A stretch of DNA of 22,768 bases from a virus: IMG/VR virus record IMGVR_UViG_3300045117_000169, positions 1 to 22,768 of that record; one strand, 5' to 3'. Made by a program: the position numbers and the translations under genes. The notes under the pieces are model-generated. The model saw only the letters and a list, made by a program, of their open reading frames with translations, did no database searches and was not told the DNA's origin. How positions within the stretch are numbered: position 1 is the first letter of the stretch; each line of letters begins with the position of its first letter. This document shows positions 14,634 through 21,718 of this stretch, one piece after another.

Positions 14634-16259
14634 TCATCTTATCACTATCTTGTACTTATTCTCGTATTTTTTAAATGCTTCGTATTGGTTTTTAGTAATA
14701 TACAAATCGCCACCAATACTAACATTATCTGGCAGTTCTTCTATTGGTGTATCAGATAAATGACAATTGCCCTTTACTACTAAATTCTTACCTATTTTTC
14801 TTATTTTACTATAAGATAAATTCAAATCGCTACCAATACTAACATCATCTGGTAGTTCCTCTATTGGTGTATAAGATAAATCACAATAACTTTTTACTAT
14901 TAAATTCTTACCTATTTTTCTTATTTTACTATAAGATAAATCCAAATTACTACCAATACTAACATCATCTTGTATTTCTTCTATTGGCGCATAAGATAAA
15001 TCACAATTACCTTTTATTATTAAATTCTTACCTATTTTCTTTATGCCACTTCCATATAAATACAAATTGCCACCAATATTAACATTATCTAGTAGTTCTT
15101 CTATTGGTGTATAAGATAAATAACAATTACCTTTTACTACTAAATTCTTACCTATTTTTCTTATTTTACTAAAATATAAATTCAAATCACCACCAATACT
15201 AACATTATCTGGTAGTTCTTCTATTGGTGTATAGCGTAAATCACAATAACCATTTACTACCAAATTCTTACCTATTTTCTTAATTTTACTATAAGATAAA
15301 TTCAAATCACCACCAATACTAACATTATCTGGTAGTTCTTCTATTGGTGTATAGCGTAAATCACAATAACCATTTACTACCAAATTCTTACCTATTTTCT
15401 TAATTTTACTATAAAATAAATTCAAATCACCACCAATACTAACATTATCTGGTAGTTCTTTTATTGGTGCATAAGATAAATCCAAATCACCTTTTACTAC
15501 TTTGGGTAAATTATCATAAGTATATAGTTTACTATCTATAAATATCATGTTTATATTAAGAGTATCTCGTACTTCATCATAATTACCACTATTAATAAAA
15601 TCTATTACATACTTATGGTACTTGGGAACTACTTCCTTATTACTATGTCCTTTTATTTGATATATAGTATTTTCTCTTTGTTCTATAGTTACATGTGGGT
15701 TGTTACTTGTATCTCGTAAACTATAAATAATTATTTGTTCACTAATTACATAATCACAGTATCCACCAACACAGTGTCCCATTAGTTTACCTTCACGTTC
15801 CAGGGCTTGTTTAGTTAATAGTCTTACCCAGAACATACCATTGGGATATTTTTTAATTAGTTTAACGTCACTACTATCTTCATCACTACTAGCTTTCTTA
15901 ATTAGTTGTCTAGTCCATTCTTCACTCTTACTAATAGCATCCAGTACTGATATTCTAGATATATCACCAGGCAATGTTCTTAAGTAATCTACTACATGAT
16001 GTATTTTGTCTTTGAATTCTCTAGTAATAGTTATTTGGTACAATTCTGTTGATTTCTTAGCCCATAGTGGTGCATTTTTAGGCAACTGTGTTACTAGTTG
16101 TACATTATCATACTTGTTTATTAAGTAGTTCTTAAGATTGGATTTTAACCATTTTACTACATTGGGATTATTAACTGTCTGGGACAAATCTACTATAAAT
16201 TGGTCTATAGTATCTAAATTATAGATATTACGTTCTAGTAGGTAGTTTAGTAGTCTCAT
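14634..16259 (-). CDS. Tagged protein with PcfJ-like domain and 20-residue beta-repeat solenoid, 541 aa
   Basis: Begins with the tag MRLLNYLLE (residues 1-9) seen on other proteins here. Residues 150-225 hold a PcfJ-like segment: LEREGKLMGHCVGGYCD, IIIYSLRD, NPHVTIEQ, QIKG, KYHKYVIDFI. Residues 251 to about 521 are 13-14 units of 20 aa alternating between ELPDNVSIGGDLNLSYSKI and KKIGKNLVVNGYCDLRYTPI types (40-aa period), probably a beta-solenoid. The last part is YENKYKIVIR. Starts over the stop of the 497-aa gene (CTATGA), with no ribosome binding site. The first 127 bp recur inverted at 22642-22768. Function unknown; I infer an internal head protein from the tag. Confidence 0.85.
   Translation of the reverse strand: MRLLNYLLERNIYNLDTIDQFIVDLSQTVNNPNVVKWLKSNLKNYLINKYDNVQLVTQLPKNAPLWAKKSTELYQITITREFKDKIHHVVDYLRTLPGDISRISVLDAISKSEEWTRQLIKKASSDEDSSDVKLIKKYPNGMFWVRLLTKQALEREGKLMGHCVGGYCDYVISEQIIIYSLRDTSNNPHVTIEQRENTIYQIKGHSNKEVVPKYHKYVIDFINSGNYDEVRDTLNINMIFIDSKLYTYDNLPKVVKGDLDLSYAPIKELPDNVSIGGDLNLFYSKIKKIGKNLVVNGYCDLRYTPIEELPDNVSIGGDLNLSYSKIKKIGKNLVVNGYCDLRYTPIEELPDNVSIGGDLNLYFSKIRKIGKNLVVKGNCYLSYTPIEELLDNVNIGGNLYLYGSGIKKIGKNLIIKGNCDLSYAPIEEIQDDVSIGSNLDLSYSKIRKIGKNLIVKSYCDLSYTPIEELPDDVSIGSDLNLSYSKIRKIGKNLVVKGNCHLSDTPIEELPDNVSIGGDLYITKNQYEAFKKYENKYKIVIR
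14697..15509 (-). repeat. Tandem 120-bp repeats encoding the beta-solenoid of the 541-aa protein
   Basis: About seven 120-bp units. Two neighbours, 15181-15300 and 15301-15420, differ at one base, so expansion is recent or the units are being homogenised. Confidence 0.9.
16133..16259 (-). repeat. Inverted copy of the sequence at 22642-22768 (125 of 127 bases identical)
   Basis: The 5' end of the 541-aa gene matches the start of the plus-strand gene at the window edge, in opposite orientation. Identity starts exactly at the ATG; the two differences (at 16167 and 16140) are third-codon and synonymous. The true end of the repeat lies outside the window. Confidence 0.95.
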
Positions 16260-17749
16260 AGTATTACTATCTTGTACTTATTCTCGTATTTTTTAAATGT
16301 TTTGTATTGGTTTTTACTAATGATTAAATTACCACCAATATTAACATTATCTGGTAGTTCTTCTATTGGTGTACGACGTAAATTGCAATTGCCCTTTACT
16401 ACTAAATTCTTACCTATTTTTCTTATTTTACTATAAAATAAATCCAAATTGCCACCAATACTAACATTATCTAGTATTTCTTCTATTGGTGTACTAGATA
16501 AACTACAATTACCATTTACTACTAAATTCTTACCTATTTTCTTGATATTGCTATAAGATAAATACAAATTGCCGACAACATTAACATTATCTGGTAGTTC
16601 TTCTATTGGTGTATGAGATAAATCACAACTACTTTTTACTACTAAATTCTTACCTATTTTCTTAATATTACTAAAAGATAAATCCAAATTACCACCAATA
16701 CTAACATTATCTGGTAGTTCTTCTATTGGTGTATAGCGTAAATCACAATAACCATTTACTACCAAATTCTTACCTATTTTTCTTATTTTACTATAAGATA
16801 AATTCAAACTACCACCAATACTAACATTATCTGGTAGTTCTTCTATTGGTAATTGAGATAAATCACAATTACCTTTTACTACTAAATTCTTACCTATTTT
16901 TCTTATTTTACTATTATATAAATCCAAATTACCATTAATAGTTATATTATCTGGGACTTCAGTTATATCACTAAAAGATAAATCCAAATCATCATTTATT
17001 ACCATACTACTTACTAATTTGATATTAGTAATAGTTCTACGTTCAAATCCAGTTGTATCAACGTCTCTATGTATTTTAAATACACCTTGTTTATTACTTT
17101 GAATACCATCTAACCACTTTTGTACTGTTTTACTAAAACCGGGTATATTACCCACATAACATCTATCACTAGCCACTAGATATACTTCACTAGTATTAGT
17201 ATCTACATATGGTTTAATAGCTATTCTAGCTATTGGCTCGTTTATGTTTTTATCGTTATCCCTAATAAGATATGCTACAATGGTACCGGCTTCTATTTCT
17301 AGTGGTATTTTGTTTTTACCTGCGTCTTTTTTGATTAAGTCCATACAACTAGTCCATCCTCTATTAGTACTCATACTAGCTATATCATAGGGATGTCTGG
17401 ATATTACTACCAGTACATTATCTGTGTTTAGTTCTTTAGTATTATTATATAGTTTTAGCATATCTGTATTACCACTTTTTTGTAGTACTTTACCTATTCT
17501 TATTTCATTGTTGCTATTTGATTTCTTACATAATCCTTTTTTGTAGTTGGTTATTGTGTAACCAAGTGATAGTAAATAGTCTCTAATACCCTTAGGTGGT
17601 TCTATTTCTATTTCGCCCTCAAATGGTAGGTATAGCCTGTACTTATTACCAAATATTGAATCATATCTAGATTTGTCCCAATTTTTAGAATATTTTCTAG
17701 CTATTGATACTGGTAATGCTTCTATTAGGTAGTTTAGTAGTCTACTCAT
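16256..17749 (-). CDS. Tagged protein with beta-repeat solenoid, 497 aa
   Basis: Tag MSRLLNYLIE at residues 1-10. The N-terminal domain (to about 240) has RHPYDIASMSTNRGWTSCMDL, then GTIVAYLIRDND, then EPIARIAIKPY, then WLDGI. This order (Cys motif, YLIRD strand, PIARIAI strand) parallels the PcfJ-like segment of the 541-aa protein, so the two domains may share a fold. From about residue 246 there are 12 repeats of 20 aa of the same two types as in the next gene, and the same end, YENKYKIVI. It overlaps the stop of the gp14-like gene upstream and the start of the 541-aa gene downstream. No signal peptide. Function unknown. Confidence 0.85.
   Translation of the reverse strand: MSRLLNYLIEALPVSIARKYSKNWDKSRYDSIFGNKYRLYLPFEGEIEIEPPKGIRDYLLSLGYTITNYKKGLCKKSNSNNEIRIGKVLQKSGNTDMLKLYNNTKELNTDNVLVVISRHPYDIASMSTNRGWTSCMDLIKKDAGKNKIPLEIEAGTIVAYLIRDNDKNINEPIARIAIKPYVDTNTSEVYLVASDRCYVGNIPGFSKTVQKWLDGIQSNKQGVFKIHRDVDTTGFERRTITNIKLVSSMVINDDLDLSFSDITEVPDNITINGNLDLYNSKIRKIGKNLVVKGNCDLSQLPIEELPDNVSIGGSLNLSYSKIRKIGKNLVVNGYCDLRYTPIEELPDNVSIGGNLDLSFSNIKKIGKNLVVKSSCDLSHTPIEELPDNVNVVGNLYLSYSNIKKIGKNLVVNGNCSLSSTPIEEILDNVSIGGNLDLFYSKIRKIGKNLVVKGNCNLRRTPIEELPDNVNIGGNLIISKNQYKTFKKYENKYKIVIL
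16319..17014 (-). repeat. Tandem 120-bp repeats encoding the beta-solenoid of the 497-aa protein
   Basis: About six 120-bp units related to those at 14697-15509. A stretch near 16692-16780 matches the 15181-15400 units of the neighbouring gene almost exactly over about 90 bp, pointing to recombination or gene conversion between the two genes. Confidence 0.88.
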
Positions 17750-18440
17750 ATCCGTAAATATCTCTTATATTCGGCAATATATCAGTATAATCATCTATTA
17801 TGTTTGATTGTTCTTCTATCCAGGCATTATCACCATAAGCTGATATAGGAACACTATCAATATATTCACTGGTATCAACAATACTGCCATCCTCACTTGT
17901 TCTAGATGGCCTAAGAATAAGATCCCAAGAAAATTTTTTAGTCTGAAATATATTATCTTCAGCATCAATTTCTACCACTTCATAAAATAAATTATCATTC
18001 CAGGGAACTCTAATAATATCACCAATAACAGGTGCAGATGCACTAGTATCACGGGTAAAAGTGTATTTTGGTAATCTCATCTTTTCTATAATTTCATCAG
18101 AATACATACCAAAAGTATTAAATATTGCCGGCTCTTCACTGGGCTGATATATAACTTTAGTTGCATATGGCCCAAGATATTGTTTGTTCTGGTCTTCTCC
18201 ATATAAAGAATCAAAATCGGGTGATAGAATATAATAATATATTAATATGCCATATATATCACATAGTTCTACTATACTACTTTCAAATAATATATGTTCC
18301 TGATTAGTATATTCTATATCATAAACTGACCATTCTGGTACTGTATCAGTCAATAAGCTCATTTTTTCTATATATCTTCCATTCTTTTTTAAGAAACTCA
18401 ATAAATGATTCTTTATAAGAATCATAAAACTACTGGTCAA
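17742..18440 (-). CDS. Neck / head-completion protein, T4 gp14-like
   Basis: Protein of 232 aa (TTG 18440) or 227 aa (ATG 18425, starting MILIKNHLL). The layout follows T4 gp14 as I remember it: ESSIVELCDIYGILIYYY, DFDSLYGED, an FNTFGMYSDE segment, PVIGDIIRVPWNDNLFYEVVEID, IFQTKKFSWDLIL. gp14 joins gp13 in closing the packaged T4 head and connecting the tail. Context agrees: the gp13-like gene lies two genes upstream on the same strand. The start is unclear and no ribosome binding site is seen. A short frame beginning MLKYDWMKLDM ends a few bases upstream in another frame, so a frameshift near 18440 is possible. The 3' end overlaps the tagged 497-aa gene. Confidence 0.65.
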   Translation of the reverse strand: MTSSFMILIKNHLLSFLKKNGRYIEKMSLLTDTVPEWSVYDIEYTNQEHILFESSIVELCDIYGILIYYYILSPDFDSLYGEDQNKQYLGPYATKVIYQPSEEPAIFNTFGMYSDEIIEKMRLPKYTFTRDTSASAPVIGDIIRVPWNDNLFYEVVEIDAEDNIFQTKKFSWDLILRPSRTSEDGSIVDTSEYIDSVPISAYGDNAWIEEQSNIIDDYTDILPNIRDIYGYE

Positions 18441-18465
18441 GTCAAGACATGTCTAATTTCATCCA

Positions 18466-18534
18466 GTCATATTTTAACATTATAATTATCAGTGGTAGTC
18501 ACATATATTTCTTTTAGATATTGTAATAATCTCA
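18466..18534 (-). pseudogene. Remnant of a tagged gene (22 codons)
   Basis: ATG 18534 overlaps the stop of the 403-aa gene (AAAATGA). The frame reads MRLLQYLKEIYVTTTDNYN, then ends at TGA at 18468-18466. The first 13 residues match the start of the 403-aa gene (MRLLQYLNEKYVT) with two changes. It looks like the stump of a deleted duplicate, or a minimal tag peptide. Confidence 0.6.
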
Positions 18535-19743
18535 TTTTACATAGTTTCTTATTTCTTCGTATAAATCGTTATTAAACCATGTAAGTAACCACTTACCATT
18601 TGCCTTATCTATACCATGATAATCAACATACTTCTTAGATATAGGGTCATAATCCAAATCTACAGACAATTTGCTACCTTTTTTAAAGGCGACACCCCAC
18701 AAAAATCCCTTTCCGTCTGGATAAGAATCTTGAGGTATAAGGTTTTCATCTTCAAGGGCAATAGAAGCTTCGCCATGTGTTACTGTATATTTCCATATAT
18801 ATAATTTTTGTTTTTTGACATCTATAAGATATCTAACAGAATCATCACCATCCAAAGATTCTATTAATTCTTTTCTAGTTGGATTGACAAATATAGTACA
18901 TCTAAACGTACTTGTCGTGTATTCTTCATTTATATATTGTAAAATATCTGGATAATCTTTTATATTTACATTATCTTCTTGTCTACCTATAGATATCCAC
19001 TGTATTTTTAATTTATTATTTTTAAGTAATAATCCACCTTTAAGAAAATTATTACCAGCATAATCTATATGTGGTGATATCTTATAATGTAAATAATTAG
19101 AATCCCACACATACATTTCTTTTTTATCTATAAGATAAAAAAATCTTAGTTTTTGTTCATATGCTTGTCTAATAAGTTTATATATTTCGCTTCTTGTGGG
19201 GTTTTTAAATATTTCGGCATATTCTGTTTTATTATATCTGATATTTTTAAAATATTCTTCAGATAAATTATATCTCTTTTTGGTATATTCCATTACTGTT
19301 TTTATATATGGTTTGGTAAAATATATATTAAGCCACGAATCATTTTCCTTAGTCCATTTACAATAAACAACGCTACGGTCATCACCAGATACCCTAATAG
19401 CACTGACATCACTATCAATAAATTCTAGTTTTCCACCTACAACATCTGCCTCACCATAGGAAAATCTATCTTTAGCATCATCATCATACATATTACTAAC
19501 ATCTATGATATTCTCTTTATATAATTTATCCATTACACTAGTATGAATATTGGCATAAGCGTGCCATATGTATAAATTTTTCTTTTTAAAGTCAACAATA
19601 TATCTAATATTGCCTTTGCATTTACTGATTTCTTTTTTATCGGGATTGACAAACACCGGAGCATAATCATCATATAATGTTTCTTTGTGATAATTATATA
19701 TATCTGTTACATATTTTTCATTAAGATATTGTAGCAATCTCAT
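18532..19743 (-). CDS. Tagged triple-repeat protein, 403 aa
   Basis: Tag MRLLQYLNE (residues 1-9), then three copies of a module of the type FVNPxxKEL...VRYLIDxKKxxLYIW...H: VFVNPDKKEISKCKGNIRY and IVDFKKKNLYIWHA; then IFKNPTRSEIYKL and FYLIDKKEMYVWDS; then IFVNPTRKELIESLDGDDS and RYLIDVKKQKLYIWKY. Module 3 is preceded by ILQYINEEYTT, which looks like a second, internal copy of the tag region, so the protein may be a fusion of two tagged genes. Such FVNP/YIW modules occur in other large phages, from memory; function unknown. The start overlaps the gp13-like stop (ATGA). Confidence 0.85.
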   Translation of the reverse strand: MRLLQYLNEKYVTDIYNYHKETLYDDYAPVFVNPDKKEISKCKGNIRYIVDFKKKNLYIWHAYANIHTSVMDKLYKENIIDVSNMYDDDAKDRFSYGEADVVGGKLEFIDSDVSAIRVSGDDRSVVYCKWTKENDSWLNIYFTKPYIKTVMEYTKKRYNLSEEYFKNIRYNKTEYAEIFKNPTRSEIYKLIRQAYEQKLRFFYLIDKKEMYVWDSNYLHYKISPHIDYAGNNFLKGGLLLKNNKLKIQWISIGRQEDNVNIKDYPDILQYINEEYTTSTFRCTIFVNPTRKELIESLDGDDSVRYLIDVKKQKLYIWKYTVTHGEASIALEDENLIPQDSYPDGKGFLWGVAFKKGSKLSVDLDYDPISKKYVDYHGIDKANGKWLLTWFNNDLYEEIRNYVK

Positions 19744-20555
19744 CCCATGTATATTCCATAGCCCTTATATGTTTCTTTTTTATCTAGATCATCAGAAAGC
19801 TTCTCCATTTCTTCCCTAGCTTCACTTACTAAACTATCACCATCAAGACTTGTACCCTGATTACCAAGAGCAGAAAAATTGGCAAATTTTCTTCTTATGA
19901 GACCCAAAGTATGTTTGGTCATTGCTAACGCATAATCTTCTACCCATTGTGACTCATATAGTTCATTATCAACACTATCTAAATCTTCCCAATCATCTTC
20001 TAAAGTAGAACCGGAAATCATTACCGCTTTAATAAGAACAAATCCGGGCGAATCATAAGTATAATCGCCTATTACAAGAGCATTGCCTGATGGTGGAGGT
20101 GGTTGGATCTCAAGCTTATTTGCCTTTTTGTGATATTTAAAGTTGTAGGCATCGGGAGTATATCTATCCAGAGTTTCTAAGAAATCTCGTGCTATATGAT
20201 AACCAATCAAGGTGTACCCATTATTTGACGCTGGATTAAGCAAACTAAACATGCCCTGAGAATAAAAATAATTTTCTAATGTAAAAAGAGTATTTATTCC
20301 GCCTGTATTTACTGCATCAGCAGTATAAGATATTACTTCAACAACTCCACCTGGCATATCGTAAAGATGTTGACCAGCAGATAACATCTGAGTAAAAAAC
20401 ACTTCTTGTGTCGCATTACCAAAAGCGTACTTAATAAATTTAGTTCTGGCATATTCTATATTATCTTCTATCTGGTCATCATTAATTTCCAGTTTTATCA
20501 TTGGATAACCCAAACGTCTTTTTATTCTGATTACCAGTTCACTCTTTTCAGACAT
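19740..20555 (-). CDS. Neck protein, T4 gp13-like
   Basis: Protein of 271 aa. The start LVIRIKRRLGYPMIKLEINDDQIEDNI matches the opening of T4 gp13 as I recall it ([23 protein letters not shown]). The C-terminal helix bundle, QWVEDYALAMTKHTLGLIRRKF, then GTSLDGDSLVSEAREEMEKL, follows gp13's [21 protein letters not shown] and TIDGQRLIEEARLEKEAL. gp13 with gp14 completes the head after packaging and connects it to the tail. CGGAG lies six bases before ATG 20555. The 3' end overlaps the tagged 403-aa gene, which separates it from the gp14-like gene; in T4 the two are adjacent. Confidence 0.78.
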   Translation of the reverse strand: MSEKSELVIRIKRRLGYPMIKLEINDDQIEDNIEYARTKFIKYAFGNATQEVFFTQMLSAGQHLYDMPGGVVEVISYTADAVNTGGINTLFTLENYFYSQGMFSLLNPASNNGYTLIGYHIARDFLETLDRYTPDAYNFKYHKKANKLEIQPPPPSGNALVIGDYTYDSPGFVLIKAVMISGSTLEDDWEDLDSVDNELYESQWVEDYALAMTKHTLGLIRRKFANFSALGNQGTSLDGDSLVSEAREEMEKLSDDLDKKETYKGYGIYMG

Positions 20556-20558
20556 AAT

Positions 20559-20990
20559 TTACTCCGATATGTAAAATTCTTCAGTCTCATAAGTATATGG
20601 CACTTCTCTAATTCCAAACAACTTATATACAGCTATTATTCTAATCTTTCCATAAGATTTTGATACATTTTGTGGTAATGAAAGTGTACCTATAACGTTT
20701 GTTTCTTTAATACACAAATTGTCATATTGAGCATCATAATTATATATTCGTTTATTTCTTAACACTAATTGTTTGCTTACTATAGCTGGTATATCATAGT
20801 GCTTTTTATAATTTACATTATATTCAACTATACCATTAGGACTAACAGTTTTTTGTGGATTTATAATAGTAATAGGTAATTGCACATCAATAATGTTAAA
20901 TGGATATAAAAAAATAAATAATGCAATTATAGCAAATAACACAAACAATATACTACTAGTTGTAAGTATAGTTGTAATTATTCTTTTCAT
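20559..20990 (-). CDS. Membrane-anchored protein with beta-rich domain, 143 aa
   Basis: One N-terminal transmembrane helix (about residues 10-30, LFVLFAIIALFIFLYPF) after a short basic start (MKR), with no lipobox or clear signal-peptidase site, so a type II anchor is likely. The rest is beta-rich: PNGIVEYNVNYKKHYDIPAIVSKQLVLRN..., VSKSYGKIRIIAVYKL, VPYTYETEEFYI. The fold suggests an Ig-like or beta-sandwich domain outside the cytoplasm. Phage proteins with YPF after the helix are familiar to me but unnamed. It lies just upstream of the gp13-like gene (three bases between stop and start). No clear ribosome binding site. Confidence 0.75.
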   Translation of the reverse strand: MKRIITTILTTSSILFVLFAIIALFIFLYPFNIIDVQLPITIINPQKTVSPNGIVEYNVNYKKHYDIPAIVSKQLVLRNKRIYNYDAQYDNLCIKETNVIGTLSLPQNVSKSYGKIRIIAVYKLFGIREVPYTYETEEFYISE

Positions 20991-21037
20991 ATTATATTGT
21001 ATTTTTTAAAATATGCATATAATTTTTTCATGCACTT

Positions 21038-21139
21038 TCAATAATTTTTATAAAATAAATCAAATTGGGCAGATATTTTTTTAAATGAGTCTGATTTTGG
21101 GGCTTTTATTCTACGTATAGTTAATATCATATTTGCCAT
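21038..21139 (-). CDS. 33-aa small ORF, doubtful
   Basis: Frame from ATG 21139 (MANMILTIRRIKAPKSDS...) to TGA 21040-21038. The frame is open further upstream to about 21190 (NRIYVTNLDRYIK before the ATG) with no standard start, so it may be the end of a frameshifted gene. No ribosome binding site. The stretch 20991-21037 holds nothing I can name. Confidence 0.3.
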   Translation of the reverse strand: MANMILTIRRIKAPKSDSFKKISAQFDLFYKNY

Positions 21140-21141
21140 TT

Positions 21142-21306
21142 TTATATATCTATCAAGATTTGTAACATATATTCTATTAATTGTGTTGTTTTTTCATCCC
21201 CTTTCACATATCTCTTAAAATCTATAGTTTTGGTTTTTTCTTCTCGTGACATCTTTTTCATTTTAGTTGGTACTTTTATACATAATTTATTATTCTTTAC
21301 TACCAT
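21142..21306 (-). CDS. 54-aa small basic ORF, possible
   Basis: ATG 21306 overlaps the end of the 67-aa gene in another frame. The product is Lys-rich and charged (MVVKNNKLCIKVPTKMKKMSREE...) and ends EYMLQILIDI. An internal ATG at 21261 is possible. No ribosome binding site is seen for either. It is the only long frame in the interval, but support is weak. Confidence 0.4.
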   Translation of the reverse strand: MVVKNNKLCIKVPTKMKKMSREEKTKTIDFKRYVKGDEKTTQLIEYMLQILIDI

Positions 21307-21493
21307 GTTTGAAAGATATAATAGTTTCTAATTTTACCAACCTTTCAGAATTCTCTTGAGATTGTTTTTTTACATCTTTCATATCAGAATCCATAACTTC
21401 AAATTTTTTATAAACCCCTCTTAATACAAATAGAGATAATCCTGCAAGCACACTGGTAATAGCCGTAAAAATAACTTGAAATTCAGTACTCAT
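21290..21493 (-). CDS. Small membrane protein with coiled coil, 67 aa
   Basis: Transmembrane helix at about residues 8-26 (IFTAITSVLAGLSLFVLRGVY), then a charged amphipathic helix (KKFEVMDSDMKDVKKQ, then ENSERLVKLETII). Size and layout resemble small phage membrane proteins near lysis genes, such as inner-membrane accessory or XhlA-like factors, but with reversed order (membrane helix first). The ATG overlaps the stop of the 53-aa gene (ATGA). Function unknown. Confidence 0.7.
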   Translation of the reverse strand: MSTEFQVIFTAITSVLAGLSLFVLRGVYKKFEVMDSDMKDVKKQSQENSERLVKLETIISFKHGSKE

Positions 21494-21651
21494 TTTTTTT
21501 CTTTTTCTTCTGATGGTTCCAGTTGACCATTCTTAAGATTTTCCTCTAGTTGTAATACTTTATTATATAATTGTATGGATTTACCAAGATATATACTATA
21601 CATTATGCCACTGGCATAAGATAAAAGTTGAATACAAACATTAAAATCCAT
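21490..21651 (-). CDS. 53-aa small membrane-associated protein
   Basis: ATG 21651 has GAGGA about five bases upstream, and TATAAATA on the minus strand lies about 16 bases upstream (21674-21667). The protein starts MDFNVCIQLLSYASGIMYSIYLGKSIQLY (quoted in part: hydrophobic residues 5-22) and turns into a charged tail ending EEKEKK. One weak membrane segment then a short coil. It is the first gene of the leftward small-protein group, coupled to the 67-aa gene by ATGA. Function unknown. Confidence 0.65.
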   Translation of the reverse strand: MDFNVCIQLLSYASGIMYSIYLGKSIQLYNKVLQLEENLKNGQLEPSEEKEKK

Positions 21652-21666
21652 TACATTCCTCATGTA

Positions 21667-21678
21667 TATTTATAAATA
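21667..21678. promoter_or_regulatory. Divergent overlapping late promoters (TATTTATAAATA palindrome)
   Basis: A 12-bp palindrome carries TATAAATA on the plus strand (21671-21678) and on the minus strand (21674-21667), in the 67-bp gap between divergent gene groups. Each is at a sensible distance from the first gene: 21719 on plus, 21651 on minus. T4 late promoters consist of just this box. Confidence 0.6.
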
Positions 21679-21718
21679 TATTAAGATTATCTATATTTAT
21701 AAAAAATAGGAGTGTTAC

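Noticed and set aside
14697-17014. Regular repeats that could look like a CRISPR array
   Set aside because: The units are coding, 120 bp long, and divergent throughout with no repeat/spacer pattern; no cas genes are present.
21180-21196. A AAA AAC slippery heptamer suggesting programmed -1 frameshifting
   Set aside because: The heptamer is in the frame that has a TGA right before it, so no ribosome in the zero frame would reach it.
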